Shown: positions 1 to 9,243 of the stretch, piece by piece
Layout: each line of letters starts with the position of its first letter
How positions within the stretch are numbered: position 1 is the first letter of the stretch
Assembly (NCBI RefSeq): GCF_015277815.1
Contig: NZ_CP063813.1
Location: 620,001-684,000 of the forward strand
Source of the DNA: Microbacterium atlanticum
GTDB lineage: Bacteria > Actinomycetota > Actinomycetes > Actinomycetales > Microbacteriaceae
Reading direction: 5' to 3'
Length of the DNA stretch: 64,000 bases
Position numbers and translations under genes: made by a program
Notes under the pieces: generated by a model
Databases searched by the model: none
What the model was told of the DNA's origin: nothing
The model's input: only the letters and a program-made list of their open reading frames with translations

Positions 1-73
1 CGACCGCGGCGACCGTGGCGACCGCGGTGAGCGCCGCAACGAGGCCCCCGTGGCAGAAGGAGCGTCGGCGTAA
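1..73 (+). CDS. rpsC: 30S ribosomal protein S3, C-terminal end (partial)
   Basis: Only the last 23 codons are inside the window (reading frame 2, stop TAA at 71-73). They encode a disordered tail with three DRG repeats followed by an acidic end. S3 sits at the mRNA entry site of the small subunit. The identification rests mainly on position: rpsC precedes rplP in the S10 operon, and the stop overlaps the rplP ATG by one base. The DRG-rich tail is typical of actinobacterial S3. Confidence 0.8.
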   Translation, partial: DRGDRGDRGERRNEAPVAEGASA

Positions 74-492
74 TGCTCATCCCCCGCAAGGTCAAGTACC
101 GCAAGCAGCACCACCCGGGCCGCTCGGGCCAGGCCACCGGCGGCACCAAGGTGTCGTTCGGCGAGTTCGGCATCCAGGCCCTCACGCCCGCCTACGTGAC
201 GAACCGTCAGATCGAGTCCGCTCGTATCGCGATGACCCGTCACATCAAGCGTGGCGGCAAGGTGTGGATCAACATCTACCCCGACCGACCGCTGACCAAG
301 AAGCCGGCCGAGACCCGCATGGGTTCCGGCAAGGGCTCGCCGGAGTGGTGGGTCGCCAACGTCAAGCCGGGTCGCGTCCTGTTCGAGGTCGCCGGCGTCA
401 ACGAGGAACTCGCTCGTGAGGCCCTGACCCGTGCCATCCACAAGCTGCCGCTGAAGGCACGCATCATCAAGCGCGAGGAGGGCGACGCGTAA
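73..492 (+). CDS. rplP: 50S ribosomal protein L16
   Basis: 139 residues, the normal L16 length. The N-terminus [14 protein letters not shown] and the central [11 protein letters not shown] and TRMGSGKG stretches are hallmarks of L16, which helps form the A-site region of the large subunit. The ATG overlaps the rpsC stop and its own TAA overlaps the rpmC ATG by one base, so translation is probably coupled along the operon. Confidence 0.97.
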   Translation: MLIPRKVKYRKQHHPGRSGQATGGTKVSFGEFGIQALTPAYVTNRQIESARIAMTRHIKRGGKVWINIYPDRPLTKKPAETRMGSGKGSPEWWVANVKPGRVLFEVAGVNEELAREALTRAIHKLPLKARIIKREEGDA

Positions 493-806
493 TGGCGATC
501 GGCACCAAGACGCTCGCGACGAGCGAGCTCGACACGTTCGAAGACCAGCGCCTGGTCGAGGAGCTGCGCAAGGCCAAGGAAGAGCTGTTCAACCTGCGCT
601 TCCAGTCGGCCACCGGCCAGCTCGAGAGCCACGGCCGCATCCGTGCGGTCAAGCGCGACATCGCGCGGCTCTACACCGTCATCCGCGAGCGCGAGCTCGG
701 CATCCGTGCCACGCCCGCTCCGCTGGAGACGGCGACGAAGGCGAAGAAGACCAAGGCCAAGAAGGCGGATGCCGCCTCCGAGGCCGTGAAGGAAGAGGCC
801 GAGTGA
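492..806 (+). CDS. rpmC: 50S ribosomal protein L29 with long C-terminal tail
   Basis: The first 70 residues are a standard L29 (motif [16 protein letters not shown], then [14 protein letters not shown]). L29 lies near the peptide exit tunnel. At 104 residues it is clearly longer than the usual 60-75. The extra C-terminal part is a low-complexity Lys/Ala then Glu-rich tail and is presumably disordered. The ATG shares one base with the rplP stop, and the TGA overlaps the next start. Confidence 0.96.
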   Translation: MAIGTKTLATSELDTFEDQRLVEELRKAKEELFNLRFQSATGQLESHGRIRAVKRDIARLYTVIRERELGIRATPAPLETATKAKKTKAKKADAASEAVKEEAE

Positions 807-1120
807 TGGCTGACAAGAAGCAGGCCGCCGAGGTCGAGCACGCCGAGCACGACGTGCGCGACGCCGACGCCCGCGGCTACCGCAAGGCCCGCCGCGGCTA
901 CGTCGTCAGCGACAAGATGGACAAGACCATCGTCGTCGAGGTCGAGGACCGCGTGAAGCACCCGCTCTACGGCAAGGTCATCCGCCGCACCTCCAAGGTG
1001 AAGGCGCACGACGAGACGAACTCCGCCGGCATCGGCGACCTCGTCCTCATCAACGAGACCCGCCCGCTGAGCGCCACCAAGCGCTGGCGTCTGGTGGAGA
1101 TCCTGGAGAAGGCCAAGTGA
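806..1120 (+). CDS. rpsQ: 30S ribosomal protein S17
   Basis: S17 core with [16 protein letters not shown] and [11 protein letters not shown], an OB-fold protein that binds 16S rRNA. ATG at 806 gives 104 residues; a GTG directly before it (803) would add one. About 20 acidic N-terminal residues precede the conserved core. The start shares one base with the rpmC TGA, and the stop overlaps the GTG of rplN. Confidence 0.96.
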   Translation: MADKKQAAEVEHAEHDVRDADARGYRKARRGYVVSDKMDKTIVVEVEDRVKHPLYGKVIRRTSKVKAHDETNSAGIGDLVLINETRPLSATKRWRLVEILEKAK

Positions 1121-1485
1121 TTCAGAACGAGTCCCGCCTCAAGGTCGCCGACAACACGGGCGCCAAGGAGCTGCTCACCATCCGCGTTCTCGGTGGCTCG
1201 AACCGCCGCTACGCGGGCCTGGGTGACATCATCGTGGCCACCGTCAAGGACGCGATCCCCGGCGGCAACGTCAAGAAGGGCGACGTCGTCAAGGCCGTCG
1301 TCGTCCGTACCGTCAAGTCGACCCGTCGTCCCGACGGCTCGTACATCAAGTTCGACGAGAACGCCGCCGTCATCCTGAAGAACGACGGGGAGCCCCGCGG
1401 CACCCGCATCTTCGGACCGGTCGGCCGTGAGCTTCGCGACAAGAAGTTCATGAAGATCGTCTCGCTCGCACCGGAGGTGATCTGA
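1117..1485 (+). CDS. rplN: 50S ribosomal protein L14
   Basis: 122 residues, the canonical L14 length, starting [18 protein letters not shown] from a GTG codon that overlaps the rpsQ stop (GTGA). The motifs [12 protein letters not shown] and GPVGRELRD are diagnostic. L14 contacts 16S rRNA across the subunit interface and is a docking site for several ribosome-associated factors. Next gene starts after four bases. Confidence 0.97.
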   Translation: MIQNESRLKVADNTGAKELLTIRVLGGSNRRYAGLGDIIVATVKDAIPGGNVKKGDVVKAVVVRTVKSTRRPDGSYIKFDENAAVILKNDGEPRGTRIFGPVGRELRDKKFMKIVSLAPEVI

Positions 1486-1489
1486 CCCC

Positions 1490-1849
1490 ATGGCCAAGAT
1501 CAAGAAGGGCGACCTGGTTCAGGTCATCTCGGGCGCCAAGCCCGAGCGCGGCGGCGACCGCGGCAAGCAGGGCAAGGTCCTCGAGGTCCTCGCCGAGCAG
1601 AACCGCGTCATCGTCGAGGGCGTGAACTACGTCACCAAGCACAACCGCGTCGGCCAGTCCCAGCGCGGCACCAAGACGGGCGGCATCGAGACGATGGAAG
1701 CCCCGATCCACATCTCCAACGTCCAGCTCGTGGACCCCTCGACCAAGAAGCCGACCCGCGTCGGCCACCGCGTCGAGGAGCAGACGAAGGACGGCGTGAA
1801 GCGCACCGTCCGCGTGCGCTACGCGAAGAAGTCAGGCAAGGACCTCTAA
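1490..1849 (+). CDS. rplX: 50S ribosomal protein L24
   Basis: 119 residues with the N-terminal KOW motif ([24 protein letters not shown]) and the typical [14 protein letters not shown] stretch. L24 is an early assembly initiator protein of the large subunit. The TAA shares one base with the rplE ATG. Family length is 100-120 residues, so this copy is ordinary. Confidence 0.97.
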   Translation: MAKIKKGDLVQVISGAKPERGGDRGKQGKVLEVLAEQNRVIVEGVNYVTKHNRVGQSQRGTKTGGIETMEAPIHISNVQLVDPSTKKPTRVGHRVEEQTKDGVKRTVRVRYAKKSGKDL

Positions 1850-2439
1850 TGGCTACCGCAACTGCCGCGCCGGCTGGCAAGACCCAGCCGCGCCTGAAGC
1901 AGAAGTACAACGGCGAGATCAAGAAGGCGCTGCAGGACGAGTTCGGCTACGCGAACGTCATGCAGATCCCCGGCCTGGTCAAGGTCGTCGTGAACACCGG
2001 TGTCGGCGAGGCCGCCCGTGACAGCAAGGTGATCGATGGCGCGGTCGACGACCTCACCAAGATCACCGGCCAGAAGCCGGTCGTCACCAAGGCCCGCAAG
2101 TCCATCGCGCAGTTCAAGCTGCGCGAGGGTCAGGCCATCGGCGCGCACGTCACCCTCCGCGGCGACCGCGCGTGGGAGTTCGTCGACCGCCTGGTCAACC
2201 TCGCCCTGCCCCGCATCCGCGACTTCCGCGGCCTCTCGCCCAAGCAGTTCGACGGCCACGGCAACTACACCTTCGGTCTCCAGGAGCAGTCGGTGTTCCA
2301 CGAGATCAACCAGGACAAGATCGACCGCGTCCGCGGCTTCGACATCACGATCGTGACGTCGGCCAAGACCGACGACGAGGGCCGTGCGCTCCTGCGCGCC
2401 CTGGGCTTCCCCTTCAAGGCGGACGACGCCCAGGCGTGA
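1849..2439 (+). CDS. rplE: 50S ribosomal protein L5
   Basis: 196 residues. Recognised by [41 protein letters not shown] and the C-terminal [20 protein letters not shown]5 binds 5S rRNA in the central protuberance. In many actinobacteria an S14 gene follows here. In this genome 134 bases containing a hairpin separate rplE from rpsH. Confidence 0.97.
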   Translation: MATATAAPAGKTQPRLKQKYNGEIKKALQDEFGYANVMQIPGLVKVVVNTGVGEAARDSKVIDGAVDDLTKITGQKPVVTKARKSIAQFKLREGQAIGAHVTLRGDRAWEFVDRLVNLALPRIRDFRGLSPKQFDGHGNYTFGLQEQSVFHEINQDKIDRVRGFDITIVTSAKTDDEGRALLRALGFPFKADDAQA

Positions 2440-2448
2440 CCTTTCGAA

Positions 2449-2490
2449 CGGATGCCGCGGCCGGCGCCACAGCGGCGGTCGCGGCATCCG
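2449..2490. repeat. GGATGCC-type inverted repeat between rplE and rpsH
   Basis: Eleven-base arms CGGATGCCGCG (2449-2459) and CGCGGCATCCG (2480-2490) pair perfectly around a 20-base loop. It occupies the place where an S14 gene is often found. It may act as a weak transcription attenuator or mRNA processing site, or simply be one of the many GGATGCC palindromes of this genome. No T-run follows, so a classical terminator is not supported. Confidence 0.6.
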
Positions 2491-2573
2491 ATCACACAAC
2501 TGAACACAGCCGTCATGGAAGGTCGTCTGTCGTGTAACGGCAGCCGATACCTCGTGAACAAAGGAATCAAGAA

Positions 2574-2972
2574 ATGACAATGACAGACCCGGTCGCAGAC
2601 ATGCTGACCCGTCTGCGCAACGCGAACTCGGCGCACCACGACACCGTGTCGCTGCCGAGCTCCAAGCTCAAGACCCACATCGCGGAGATCCTCCAGCAGG
2701 AGGGCTACATCTCATCGTGGGAGGTCAGCGACGCCCGCGTCGGCCAGACCCTCACGCTGACGCTCAAGTACGGCCCGAACCGCGAGCGGTCGATCGCCGG
2801 CATCAAGCGCGTCTCCAAGCCCGGTCTGCGCGTCTACGCGAAGTCGACCGAGATCCCCCGCGTCCTCGGCGGCCTCGGCGTCGCGATCCTGTCCACCTCC
2901 TCTGGCCTCCTCACGGACCGCCAGGCCGAGCAGAAGGGCGTGGGTGGGGAAGTCCTCGCCTACGTGTGGTGA
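2574..2972 (+). CDS. rpsH: 30S ribosomal protein S8
   Basis: 132 residues, the standard S8 length. [18 protein letters not shown] at the N-terminus and the C-terminal [11 protein letters not shown] are diagnostic. S8 binds the central domain of 16S rRNA and in other bacteria represses the spc operon. The ATG at 2574 lies a few bases after an AAAGGA ribosome-binding site; a second in-frame ATG two codons on is less likely. First gene after the interruption downstream of rplE. Confidence 0.97.
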   Translation: MTMTDPVADMLTRLRNANSAHHDTVSLPSSKLKTHIAEILQQEGYISSWEVSDARVGQTLTLTLKYGPNRERSIAGIKRVSKPGLRVYAKSTEIPRVLGGLGVAILSTSSGLLTDRQAEQKGVGGEVLAYVW

Positions 2973-2978
2973 TCTGAC

Positions 2979-3515
2979 ATGTCGCGTATCGGTCGTCTTC
3001 CGATCGACATCCCCGCCGGTGTGACCGTCTCGGTCGAGGGCCAGGATGTCGCCGTCAAGGGTCCCAAGGGCGAGCTCTCGCTCACCGTGGCCCGTCCCAT
3101 CGAGGTCAAGGTCGAAGAGGGCCAGGTCGTCGTGACCCGCCCCGACGACGAGCGCTCGTCGCGTTCGCTGCACGGCCTGACCCGCACGCTCATCAACAAC
3201 AACATCATCGGTGTCACCCAGGGCTACACCAAGGGCCTCGAGGTCGTGGGCACGGGTTACCGCGTGGCGCAGAAGGGCGCGGCGGTCGAGTTCGCACTCG
3301 GCTTCTCGCACCCGGTGCTCGTCGAGCCGCCCGCCGGCATCACGCTGACGGTCGAGGGCAACAACAAGCTCACCGTCTCGGGCATCGACAAGCAGGCCGT
3401 CGGCGAGGCCGCGGCCAACATCCGCAAGATTCGCAAGCCCGAGCCGTACAAGGGCAAGGGTGTGCGCTACGCCGGCGAGGTCGTCCGGCGCAAGGCCGGA
3501 AAGGCTGGTAAGTAA
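2979..3515 (+). CDS. rplF: 50S ribosomal protein L6
   Basis: 178 residues with [15 protein letters not shown] at the start, the duplicated L6 fold, and the highly conserved end [17 protein letters not shown]6 lies near the factor-binding centre of the large subunit. Six bases separate it from rpsH and two from rplR. Confidence 0.97.
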   Translation: MSRIGRLPIDIPAGVTVSVEGQDVAVKGPKGELSLTVARPIEVKVEEGQVVVTRPDDERSSRSLHGLTRTLINNNIIGVTQGYTKGLEVVGTGYRVAQKGAAVEFALGFSHPVLVEPPAGITLTVEGNNKLTVSGIDKQAVGEAAANIRKIRKPEPYKGKGVRYAGEVVRRKAGKAGK

Positions 3516-3517
3516 CC

Positions 3518-3877
3518 ATGGCTGTGAAGTCGAAGTCCGACGCGCGCGCGCGTCGTCACGCCCGCCTTCGCAAGAAGGTCGTCGGCACCTCCGAGCGTCC
3601 GCGCCTGGTCGTCACGCGCTCGGCGCGCCACGTCTTCGTGCAGATCGTCGACGACAGCAAGGGCCACACGCTGGCCTCGGCCTCGACCCTCGAGACCGAT
3701 CTGCGCGCGTCCGACGCTGACAAGACCGCCAAGGCCCGCAAGGTCGGCGAGCTCCTCGCCGAGCGTGCCAAGGCCGCCGGCGTCTCGGACGTCGTGTTCG
3801 ACCGTGGCGGCAACCGCTACGCCGGCCGTGTCGCGGCGATCGCCGACGGCGCCCGCGAGGGAGGTCTGAACCTGTGA
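3518..3877 (+). CDS. rplR: 50S ribosomal protein L18
   Basis: 119 residues with the basic N-terminus [34 protein letters not shown] and the end [19 protein letters not shown], all typical of L18. It binds 5S rRNA together with L5 and L25. The TGA overlaps the GTG of rpsE. Confidence 0.97.
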   Translation: MAVKSKSDARARRHARLRKKVVGTSERPRLVVTRSARHVFVQIVDDSKGHTLASASTLETDLRASDADKTAKARKVGELLAERAKAAGVSDVVFDRGGNRYAGRVAAIADGAREGGLNL

Positions 3878-4563
3878 GTGACAACAAGGAGAACATCGTG
3901 ACCGACCAGGCAGCAGCCGAGGCGCAGGCCCCGGCCGCCGAGGCGCCCGCCGAGCGCGAGCGCGAGCCGCGCCGCGGCGGTCGCGAGCGCAACCAGACCC
4001 GCGGTGACCGCGGTGGCCGCGACCGCAACGAGAGCCAGTTCCTCGAGCGCGTCGTCACCATCAACCGCGTGTCGAAGGTCGTCAAGGGTGGCCGCCGGTT
4101 CAGCTTCACCGCGCTCGTCGTCGTCGGCGACGGCAACGGTGTGGTCGGCGTCGGCTACGGCAAGGCCCGCGAGGTGCCGCTGGCGATCTCGAAGGGCGTC
4201 GAGGAGGCCAAGCGCAACTTCTTCCGCGTGCCCCGCGTCGGCTCGACCATCCCGCACCCGGTGCAGGGTGAGGCCGCCGCCGGTGTGGTGCTGCTGCGCC
4301 CGGCCGCCGCCGGTACCGGTGTCATCGCCGGTGGCCCGGTGCGCGCCGTGCTCGAGTGCGCCGGCATCCACGACGTGCTGTCGAAGTCGCTCGGCTCGTC
4401 CAACACGATCAACATCGTCCACGCGACGGTGGAGGCCCTGAAGCAGCTCGAGGAGCCCCGTGCGGTCGCCGCGCGCCGTGGCCTCGACTTCGACCAGGTC
4501 GCCCCCGCCCGTCTCGTCCGTGCCGAGGCTGAGGCCGCGGCCGCTGCGAAGGCAGGTGTCTGA
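3874..4563 (+). CDS. rpsE: 30S ribosomal protein S5 with charged N-terminal extension
   Basis: The S5 core begins around residue 50 ([21 protein letters not shown]) and continues with [14 protein letters not shown] and the [14 protein letters not shown] region. S5 affects decoding fidelity. The 229-residue length exceeds the usual 165-200 because of an Ala/Glu then Arg/Gly-rich N-terminal segment of about 48 residues. GTG 3874 overlaps the rplR stop; an internal GTG at 3898 is a possible alternative start. Stop and the next ATG share a base. Confidence 0.96.
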   Translation: MSDNKENIVTDQAAAEAQAPAAEAPAEREREPRRGGRERNQTRGDRGGRDRNESQFLERVVTINRVSKVVKGGRRFSFTALVVVGDGNGVVGVGYGKAREVPLAISKGVEEAKRNFFRVPRVGSTIPHPVQGEAAAGVVLLRPAAAGTGVIAGGPVRAVLECAGIHDVLSKSLGSSNTINIVHATVEALKQLEEPRAVAARRGLDFDQVAPARLVRAEAEAAAAAKAGV

Positions 4564-4748
4564 TGGCTGCGCGTCTGAAGGTCACGCAGGTCAAGTCCAA
4601 GGTGAGCGAGAAGCAGAACCAGCGCGACACGCTGCGTTCGCTCGGTCTGAAGCGGATCGGCGACTCGGTCGTCCGTCCCGACGACGCGCAGACGCGCGGC
4701 TACGTCCGGACCGTCGCCCACCTCGTCAAGGTTGAGGAGATCGACTGA
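4563..4748 (+). CDS. rpmD: 50S ribosomal protein L30
   Basis: 61 residues, the normal bacterial L30 size. [19 protein letters not shown] followed by [14 protein letters not shown] is the typical L30 pattern. It is fused at both ends to its neighbours through one-base start/stop overlaps with rpsE and rplO. Confidence 0.96.
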   Translation: MAARLKVTQVKSKVSEKQNQRDTLRSLGLKRIGDSVVRPDDAQTRGYVRTVAHLVKVEEID

Positions 4749-5377
4749 TGGCTGAGAAGGCCGAGAAGAACGAAGCCGTCGAGGAGAAGGCCCCCAAGAA
4801 GGCCGCCTCCTCGAAGAAGGCTGCTGACAAGGCGCCCGCCGCCGCCAAGGCCGACAAGGCGGAGAAGGCTCCTGCGAAGAAGGCCGACAAGGCCGCTCCG
4901 AAGAAGTCCGCCGCGAAGAAGGACGTCCCGGCTGCGCGCCCGGGCGTGCTGAAGGTGCACCACCTGCGTCCGGTCCCCGGCGCCAACACCCCCAAGACCC
5001 GCGTGGGTCGCGGTGAGGGCTCGAAGGGCAAGACGGCAGGCCGCGGCACCAAGGGCACGAAGGCCCGCTACCAGGTGAAGGTGGGCTTCGAGGGCGGCCA
5101 GATGCCGCTGCACATGCGCACCCCGAAGCTCCGCGGCTTCAAGAACCCGTTCCGCGTCGAGTACCAGGTCGTGAACCTGGACAAGCTCGCGGAACTGTAC
5201 CCGGCCGGTGGCGACGTCACCGTGGGCGACCTGGTCGCCAAGGGTGCGGTGCGCAAGAACGAGAAGGTCAAGGTGCTCGGCACCGGCGACATCTCGGTCA
5301 AGCTCAACGTCGCGGTCGACAAGGTCTCGGGCTCCGCCGAGCAGAAGATCGTCGCCGCGGGCGGCACCGTCAAGTAA
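4748..5377 (+). CDS. rplO: 50S ribosomal protein L15 with histone-like N-terminal extension
   Basis: The L15 core starts near residue 65 ([49 protein letters not shown]). L15 is a late-assembly 23S rRNA-binding protein. The first 60 or so residues are almost only Lys, Ala, Asp and Glu with repeated KKAxxK and KADKA units, so the 209-residue protein is well above the usual 145-150. ATG 4748 overlaps the rpmD stop. A strong hairpin follows the stop, separating L15 from secY. Confidence 0.95.
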   Translation: MAEKAEKNEAVEEKAPKKAASSKKAADKAPAAAKADKAEKAPAKKADKAAPKKSAAKKDVPAARPGVLKVHHLRPVPGANTPKTRVGRGEGSKGKTAGRGTKGTKARYQVKVGFEGGQMPLHMRTPKLRGFKNPFRVEYQVVNLDKLAELYPAGGDVTVGDLVAKGAVRKNEKVKVLGTGDISVKLNVAVDKVSGSAEQKIVAAGGTVK

Positions 5378-5385
5378 TACGCGCA

Positions 5386-5419
5386 CAGTGGGGGTCGGAG
5401 CTTGCTCCGGCCCCCACTG
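5386..5419 (+). terminator. Strong hairpin between rplO and secY
   Basis: A 15-base stem, CAGTGGGGGTCGGAG with CTCCGGCCCCCACTG, closes on a CTTG tetraloop with one T-G wobble. It starts nine bases after the rplO stop. The 3' side has no U-run, so it may be an attenuator that partly uncouples secY-adk-map from the ribosomal genes, or an mRNA-stabilising structure. Confidence 0.7.
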
Positions 5420-5476
5420 GGTTACCCTGGACGTCGGCACGTCTGCGTGCCGCCGCCCCCCTCTGGAGGAATCCTC

Positions 5477-6799
5477 TTGTTCAGCGCCATCGCGCGGATC
5501 TTCCGCACTCCTGACCTTCGGCGGAAGATCGCATTCACCCTGGCGATCATCGCCCTGTACCGCCTCGGTGCGCACGTCCCGGCTCCGTTCGTCGACTTCC
5601 CGAACGTGCAGTCGTGCCTCCGGCAGTCCGCCGGCACCGAGGGGCTGCTGTCGCTGGTCAACCTCTTCTCCGGTGGCGCCCTGCTGCAGCTGTCGATCTT
5701 CGCGCTCGGCGTCATGCCGTACATCACCGCGACGATCATCGTGCAGCTGCTGCGCGTGGTCATCCCGCACTTCGAGACCCTCTACAAGGAGGGCCAGTCG
5801 GGTCAGGCCAAGCTCACGCAGTACACGCGCTACCTGACGATCGCGCTGGCGCTCCTCCAGTCGACCACCCTCGTCACCGTCGCCCGCAGCGGTCAGCTGT
5901 TCGGCGTCACCGGCGTGCCCGAGTGCGAGCAGCTGCTCACCAACGACGTGTGGTGGGCGCAGCTGCTCATGATCATCACGATGACCGCCGGCACCGGCCT
6001 CATCATGTGGTTCGCCGAGCTCGTGACCGAGCGTGGCATCGGCAACGGCATGTCGCTGCTCATCTTCACGTCCATCGCCGCGGCGTTCCCCGCCTCCATG
6101 TGGGCCATCTGGCAGTCGCGCGGCTTCGAGGTCTTCCTCCTCGTGCTGGCCGTCGGCATCGTCGTGGTCGCGCTCGTCGTCTTCGTCGAGCAGTCGCAGC
6201 GCCGCATCCCGGTGCAGTACGCCAAGCGCATGGTCGGCCGCCGCACCTACGGCGGCACCAACACGTACATCCCCATCAAGGTCAACATGGCCGGCGTCGT
6301 GCCCGTCATCTTCGCCTCGTCGCTGCTGTACATCCCCGCCCTCATCGCGCAGTTCAACCAGCCGCAGCCCGGCGAAGAGGTGCCGGGCTGGGTGCAGTGG
6401 ATCCAGGCCTACCTCGTCACGGGCGACAACGCGCTGTACATGGCGCTGTACTTCCTGCTCATCGTCGGCTTCACGTACTTCTACGTCGCGATCACGTTCA
6501 ACCCCGTCGAGGTCGCCGACAACATGAAGAAGTACGGCGGCTTCATCCCCGGCATCCGTGCCGGCCGGCCGACCGCCGAGTACCTCGACTACGTCCTCAC
6601 GCGCATCACGCTCCCGGGTTCGATCTACCTGGGTCTGATCGCGCTCCTCCCGCTCGTCGCCCTCGCCACGGTCGGCGCCAACCAGAACTTCCCGTTCGGC
6701 GGAGCCTCGATCCTGATCATCGTGGGCGTCGGACTCGAGACGGTGAAGCAGATCGACGCGCAGCTGCAGCAGCGCCACTACGAAGGGCTCCTCCGATGA
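5477..6799 (+). CDS. secY: Preprotein translocase channel subunit SecY
   Basis: 440 residues with ten expected membrane segments. The N-terminus (FSAIARIFRTPDLRRKIAFTL), the cytoplasmic YTRYLTIALALLQ stretch and the loop with NPVEVADNMKKYGGFIPGIR are characteristic. SecY forms the protein-conducting pore with SecE and SecG. Reading frame extends upstream, but TTG 5477 is chosen because a perfect GGAGGA sits seven bases before it and it gives the family's usual N-terminus. The stop overlaps the adk ATG (ATGA). Confidence 0.95.
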   Translation: MFSAIARIFRTPDLRRKIAFTLAIIALYRLGAHVPAPFVDFPNVQSCLRQSAGTEGLLSLVNLFSGGALLQLSIFALGVMPYITATIIVQLLRVVIPHFETLYKEGQSGQAKLTQYTRYLTIALALLQSTTLVTVARSGQLFGVTGVPECEQLLTNDVWWAQLLMIITMTAGTGLIMWFAELVTERGIGNGMSLLIFTSIAAAFPASMWAIWQSRGFEVFLLVLAVGIVVVALVVFVEQSQRRIPVQYAKRMVGRRTYGGTNTYIPIKVNMAGVVPVIFASSLLYIPALIAQFNQPQPGEEVPGWVQWIQAYLVTGDNALYMALYFLLIVGFTYFYVAITFNPVEVADNMKKYGGFIPGIRAGRPTAEYLDYVLTRITLPGSIYLGLIALLPLVALATVGANQNFPFGGASILIIVGVGLETVKQIDAQLQQRHYEGLLR

Positions 6800-7389
6800 C
6801 GCGTCTTCTGATCGTCGGCCCCCAGGGCTCCGGAAAGGGCACGCAGGGTGTCCGCATCGCCGAGGCGTTCGGCATCCCGGCCGTCTCGACCGGCGACGTC
6901 TTCCGCGGCGCGGTCGCGGACGGCACCGACCTGGGCCTGCAGGTGAAGGCCATCATCGAGGCGGGCGACCTCGTGCCCGACGAGCTCACCAGCGCGGTCG
7001 TGCGCGACCGGCTGTCGCAGGAGGACGCCGCCGGCGGCTTCCTGCTGGACGGCTATCCCCGCAACGTCGCCCAGGTCATGCACCTCGACGAGTTCCTCGA
7101 GGGCCGCGACGAGACGCTGGACGCGGTGATCGAACTCGCCGTGCCGCGCGAGGAGAGCATCGCCCGCATCGGCCTGCGCGCCCAGGAGCAGGGTCGCACC
7201 GACGACACCGAAGAGGTCATCGCCAACCGGCTGGCGATCTACGAGCGCGAGACCGCACCGATCCTCGAGGTGTACCGCACTCGCGGCATCGTCGACAGCA
7301 TCGACGGCGTCGGCTCCCTCGACGAGATCACCGACCGCATCGTCGCCGCGCTCGAGGCGCGCGGCCTGGTGCGCGTCCCGGTCTCCTGA
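6796..7389 (+). CDS. adk: Adenylate kinase
   Basis: 197 residues. P-loop GPQGSGKGTQ near the N-terminus, STGDVFR for AMP binding, and LLDGYPRNVAQ are the adenylate kinase signatures. It interconverts ATP plus AMP and two ADP. It is the short-LID form: the LID region is reduced to RAQEQGRTDDTEEV, with no zinc-binding cysteines. The P-loop has Gln where Pro is commoner. ATG overlaps the secY TGA. Confidence 0.95.
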   Translation: MTRLLIVGPQGSGKGTQGVRIAEAFGIPAVSTGDVFRGAVADGTDLGLQVKAIIEAGDLVPDELTSAVVRDRLSQEDAAGGFLLDGYPRNVAQVMHLDEFLEGRDETLDAVIELAVPREESIARIGLRAQEQGRTDDTEEVIANRLAIYERETAPILEVYRTRGIVDSIDGVGSLDEITDRIVAALEARGLVRVPVS

Positions 7390-7391
7390 AC

Positions 7392-8234
7392 GTGTCGCTG
7401 CGCCGCTCCATCTACAAGTCTCCCGCCCAGCTGCGGGCGATGGTGGAGCCGGGCCTCATCACCGCCGCCGCCCTCGACGCGGTCCGCGGCCTGATCGCGC
7501 CCGGCGTGACGACCGGAGAGCTGGATGCCGCGGCATCCGCGGTCATCACGGCACGTGGAGCGAAGTCGAACTTCCAGATGGTGCGCGGGTACCGCCACAC
7601 CATCTGCGCCTCGGTGAACGAGCAGGTCGTGCACGGCATCCCGGGCGAGCGCGCGCTGGAGCCCGGTGACATCCTGTCTGTCGACGCCGGTGCCGAGTAC
7701 AAGGGCTGGAACGGCGACTCCGCATTCACCTTCGTGCTGCCCGACGACGCCCGGCCCGACGTCGTGGCCGAGCGGCAGCGCCTGTCGGAGGTGACCGAGG
7801 GGTCGCTCTGGGCCGGCATCGCGTCGCTGGCCACCGCCCGCCACCTCGGCGAGGTCGGCGCCGCGATCCAGGAGCACATCGAGGCGAACTCGCCCGAGTC
7901 GGGCGCGTACGGCATCCTCCGCGAGTACGTCGGGCACGGGATCGGCCGCAAGATGCACGAGTCGCCCTCGGTGTTCAACTACCGGGTGGCAGACCCCGGC
8001 CCCGAGGTGCGGCCCGGTCTGGTGCTCGCGATCGAGCCGATGGTCGTGATCGGCGACCAGGCCACGTTCGTCGAGGACGACGGGTGGACGGTGTCGACCA
8101 TCGACGGCACGGCCGGATCCCACTGGGAGCACAGCGTCGCCGTGCACGAAGACGGAATCTGGGTGCTGACCGCACCCGACGGCGGAGCGGCGGGCCTCGC
8201 GCCCTTCGGCGTGACGCCGCAGCGGATCGCCTGA
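7392..8234 (+). CDS. map: Type I methionine aminopeptidase
   Basis: 280 residues. The five metal ligands of the family are visible: two Asp in DAGAEYKGWNGDSA, His in YVGHGIGRK, Glu in AIEPM and Glu in SHWEHSV. The enzyme removes initiator methionine from nascent proteins. GTG 7392 follows the adk stop by two bases. The secY-adk-map order is the common bacterial arrangement. Confidence 0.95.
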   Translation: MSLRRSIYKSPAQLRAMVEPGLITAAALDAVRGLIAPGVTTGELDAAASAVITARGAKSNFQMVRGYRHTICASVNEQVVHGIPGERALEPGDILSVDAGAEYKGWNGDSAFTFVLPDDARPDVVAERQRLSEVTEGSLWAGIASLATARHLGEVGAAIQEHIEANSPESGAYGILREYVGHGIGRKMHESPSVFNYRVADPGPEVRPGLVLAIEPMVVIGDQATFVEDDGWTVSTIDGTAGSHWEHSVAVHEDGIWVLTAPDGGAAGLAPFGVTPQRIA

Positions 8235-8248
8235 GGAGGCTCGCACAC

Positions 8249-8950
8249 ATGGCACAGGCCGGCGCACGCAAGGGCAACTGGTTCGCGATCTGGGTGACGA
8301 TCGCCGTGGTGGTGGCACTCGCGCTCGTGGCGGTGCTCGTGGTGACGCTCAACAACCAGGCTGCCCCGAAGCCGCTGCCCACCGAGGTCAACCCGCCCTC
8401 GGCGGCGAACATCGATGCCGAGACCGGCGCGATCCTCGTCGGCGAGGGCGAGGACCGTCTCGACACCTACATCGACTTCATGTGCCCCGTCTGCAACCAG
8501 TTCGAGCAGGTCTACGGCCCCGAGATCGAGGGCCTCGTCGACGACGGCAGCATCACGCTCGGCATCCACCCCATCTCCATCCTCGACCGCGCGTCGAACG
8601 GGACGCACTTCTCCACGCGATCGGCCAACGCCGCGTACTGCGTCGCCGAGGCCGACCCGGACGCGGCGCTGCCGTTCCTGCAGGCGATGTTCGAGAACCA
8701 GCCGGCCGAGGGATCGGACGGGCTCTCGAACAACGAGATCCTCGAGATCGCGGCAGGTGTCGGCGTGAGCGGCATCGACGCGTGCGTGGACGACGGGACG
8801 TACGCGGGCTTCGTCACGGCGATGACCGCCGAGACACCGGTGCAGCCCGGCCAGTCCGGCATCGCCACGCCGACCATCGCGGTCAACGGCGAGGTCATCG
8901 CGAACTCGCAGCTGCCCGAGCCCGGCTCGCTGGCGACCCTCTTCGGGTAA
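8249..8950 (+). CDS. Membrane-anchored DsbA-like thioredoxin-fold protein
   Basis: 233 residues. One N-terminal membrane helix (about residues 11-34) places the rest outside the cell. The catalytic pair is C79-P-V-C82 in DFMCPVCNQFEQ, followed by a DsbA-type helical insertion and the cis-Pro region (IATPTIAVNGEV). Two further cysteines, in AAYCVAE and GIDACVDD, could form a structural disulfide. Expected role is thiol oxidation or isomerisation of exported proteins. ATG 8249 follows a GAGGAGG site. It is the last gene before the interruption of the operon. Confidence 0.85.
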   Translation: MAQAGARKGNWFAIWVTIAVVVALALVAVLVVTLNNQAAPKPLPTEVNPPSAANIDAETGAILVGEGEDRLDTYIDFMCPVCNQFEQVYGPEIEGLVDDGSITLGIHPISILDRASNGTHFSTRSANAAYCVAEADPDAALPFLQAMFENQPAEGSDGLSNNEILEIAAGVGVSGIDACVDDGTYAGFVTAMTAETPVQPGQSGIATPTIAVNGEVIANSQLPEPGSLATLFG

Positions 8951-8962
8951 CCGCTCGGGGTT

Positions 8963-8990
8963 GCGGATGCTCGGGCGCCGAGGCATCCGC
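8963..8990 (+). terminator. Hairpin after the DsbA-like gene
   Basis: GCGGATGC-TCGG and CCGA-GGCATCCGC pair around a GCG loop with one bulged C. It begins 13 bases after the stop codon and is followed by a short TCTC tract. It uses the genome's GGATGC word. Probably it ends or attenuates the secY-adk-map-dsbA transcript. Confidence 0.6.
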
Positions 8991-9037
8991 TCTCCCGCTG
9001 TGTCGGCCGGTGTGGCTCCCGCCGCCCGATTCTGTGC

Positions 9038-9116
9038 CCAAACCACCCCGTCCCGCCGAAACCACCTCCGATTGTCAGGCGGAATCGGGTGGACTCGGCG
9101 AGCAGGGGTGGATTGG
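9038..9116. repeat. Palindromic repeat, left copy
   Basis: A 79-base element that starts CCAAACCACCCC and ends GGGGTGGATTGG, with imperfect 22-base outer arms (four mismatches). A second, better preserved copy lies at 10269-10347, so the pair brackets the gene at 9244-10227. Inner segments GCCGAAACCACC and TCGGGTGG also pair. No transposase is present, which suggests a small non-autonomous palindromic element. Confidence 0.75.
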
Positions 9117-9243
9117 TCGGCGCGAGCCCGGCGCCCGAGGGAGGCGGTGGCAGGGTTCCTCCACATGCGGCTCCGGCGCGGAGGAGTCCACGACTTCACT
9201 GTGCGCGGTGCTGACGCGAACGCGCGTCGGCGATCGTGAGTCC

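Noticed and set aside
4700..6778. Very long - strand open frame opposite rplO and secY
   Set aside because: It is the antisense frame of highly conserved ribosomal and translocase genes. Its product is a His/Asp/Arg/Leu mixture typical of GC-rich shadow frames.
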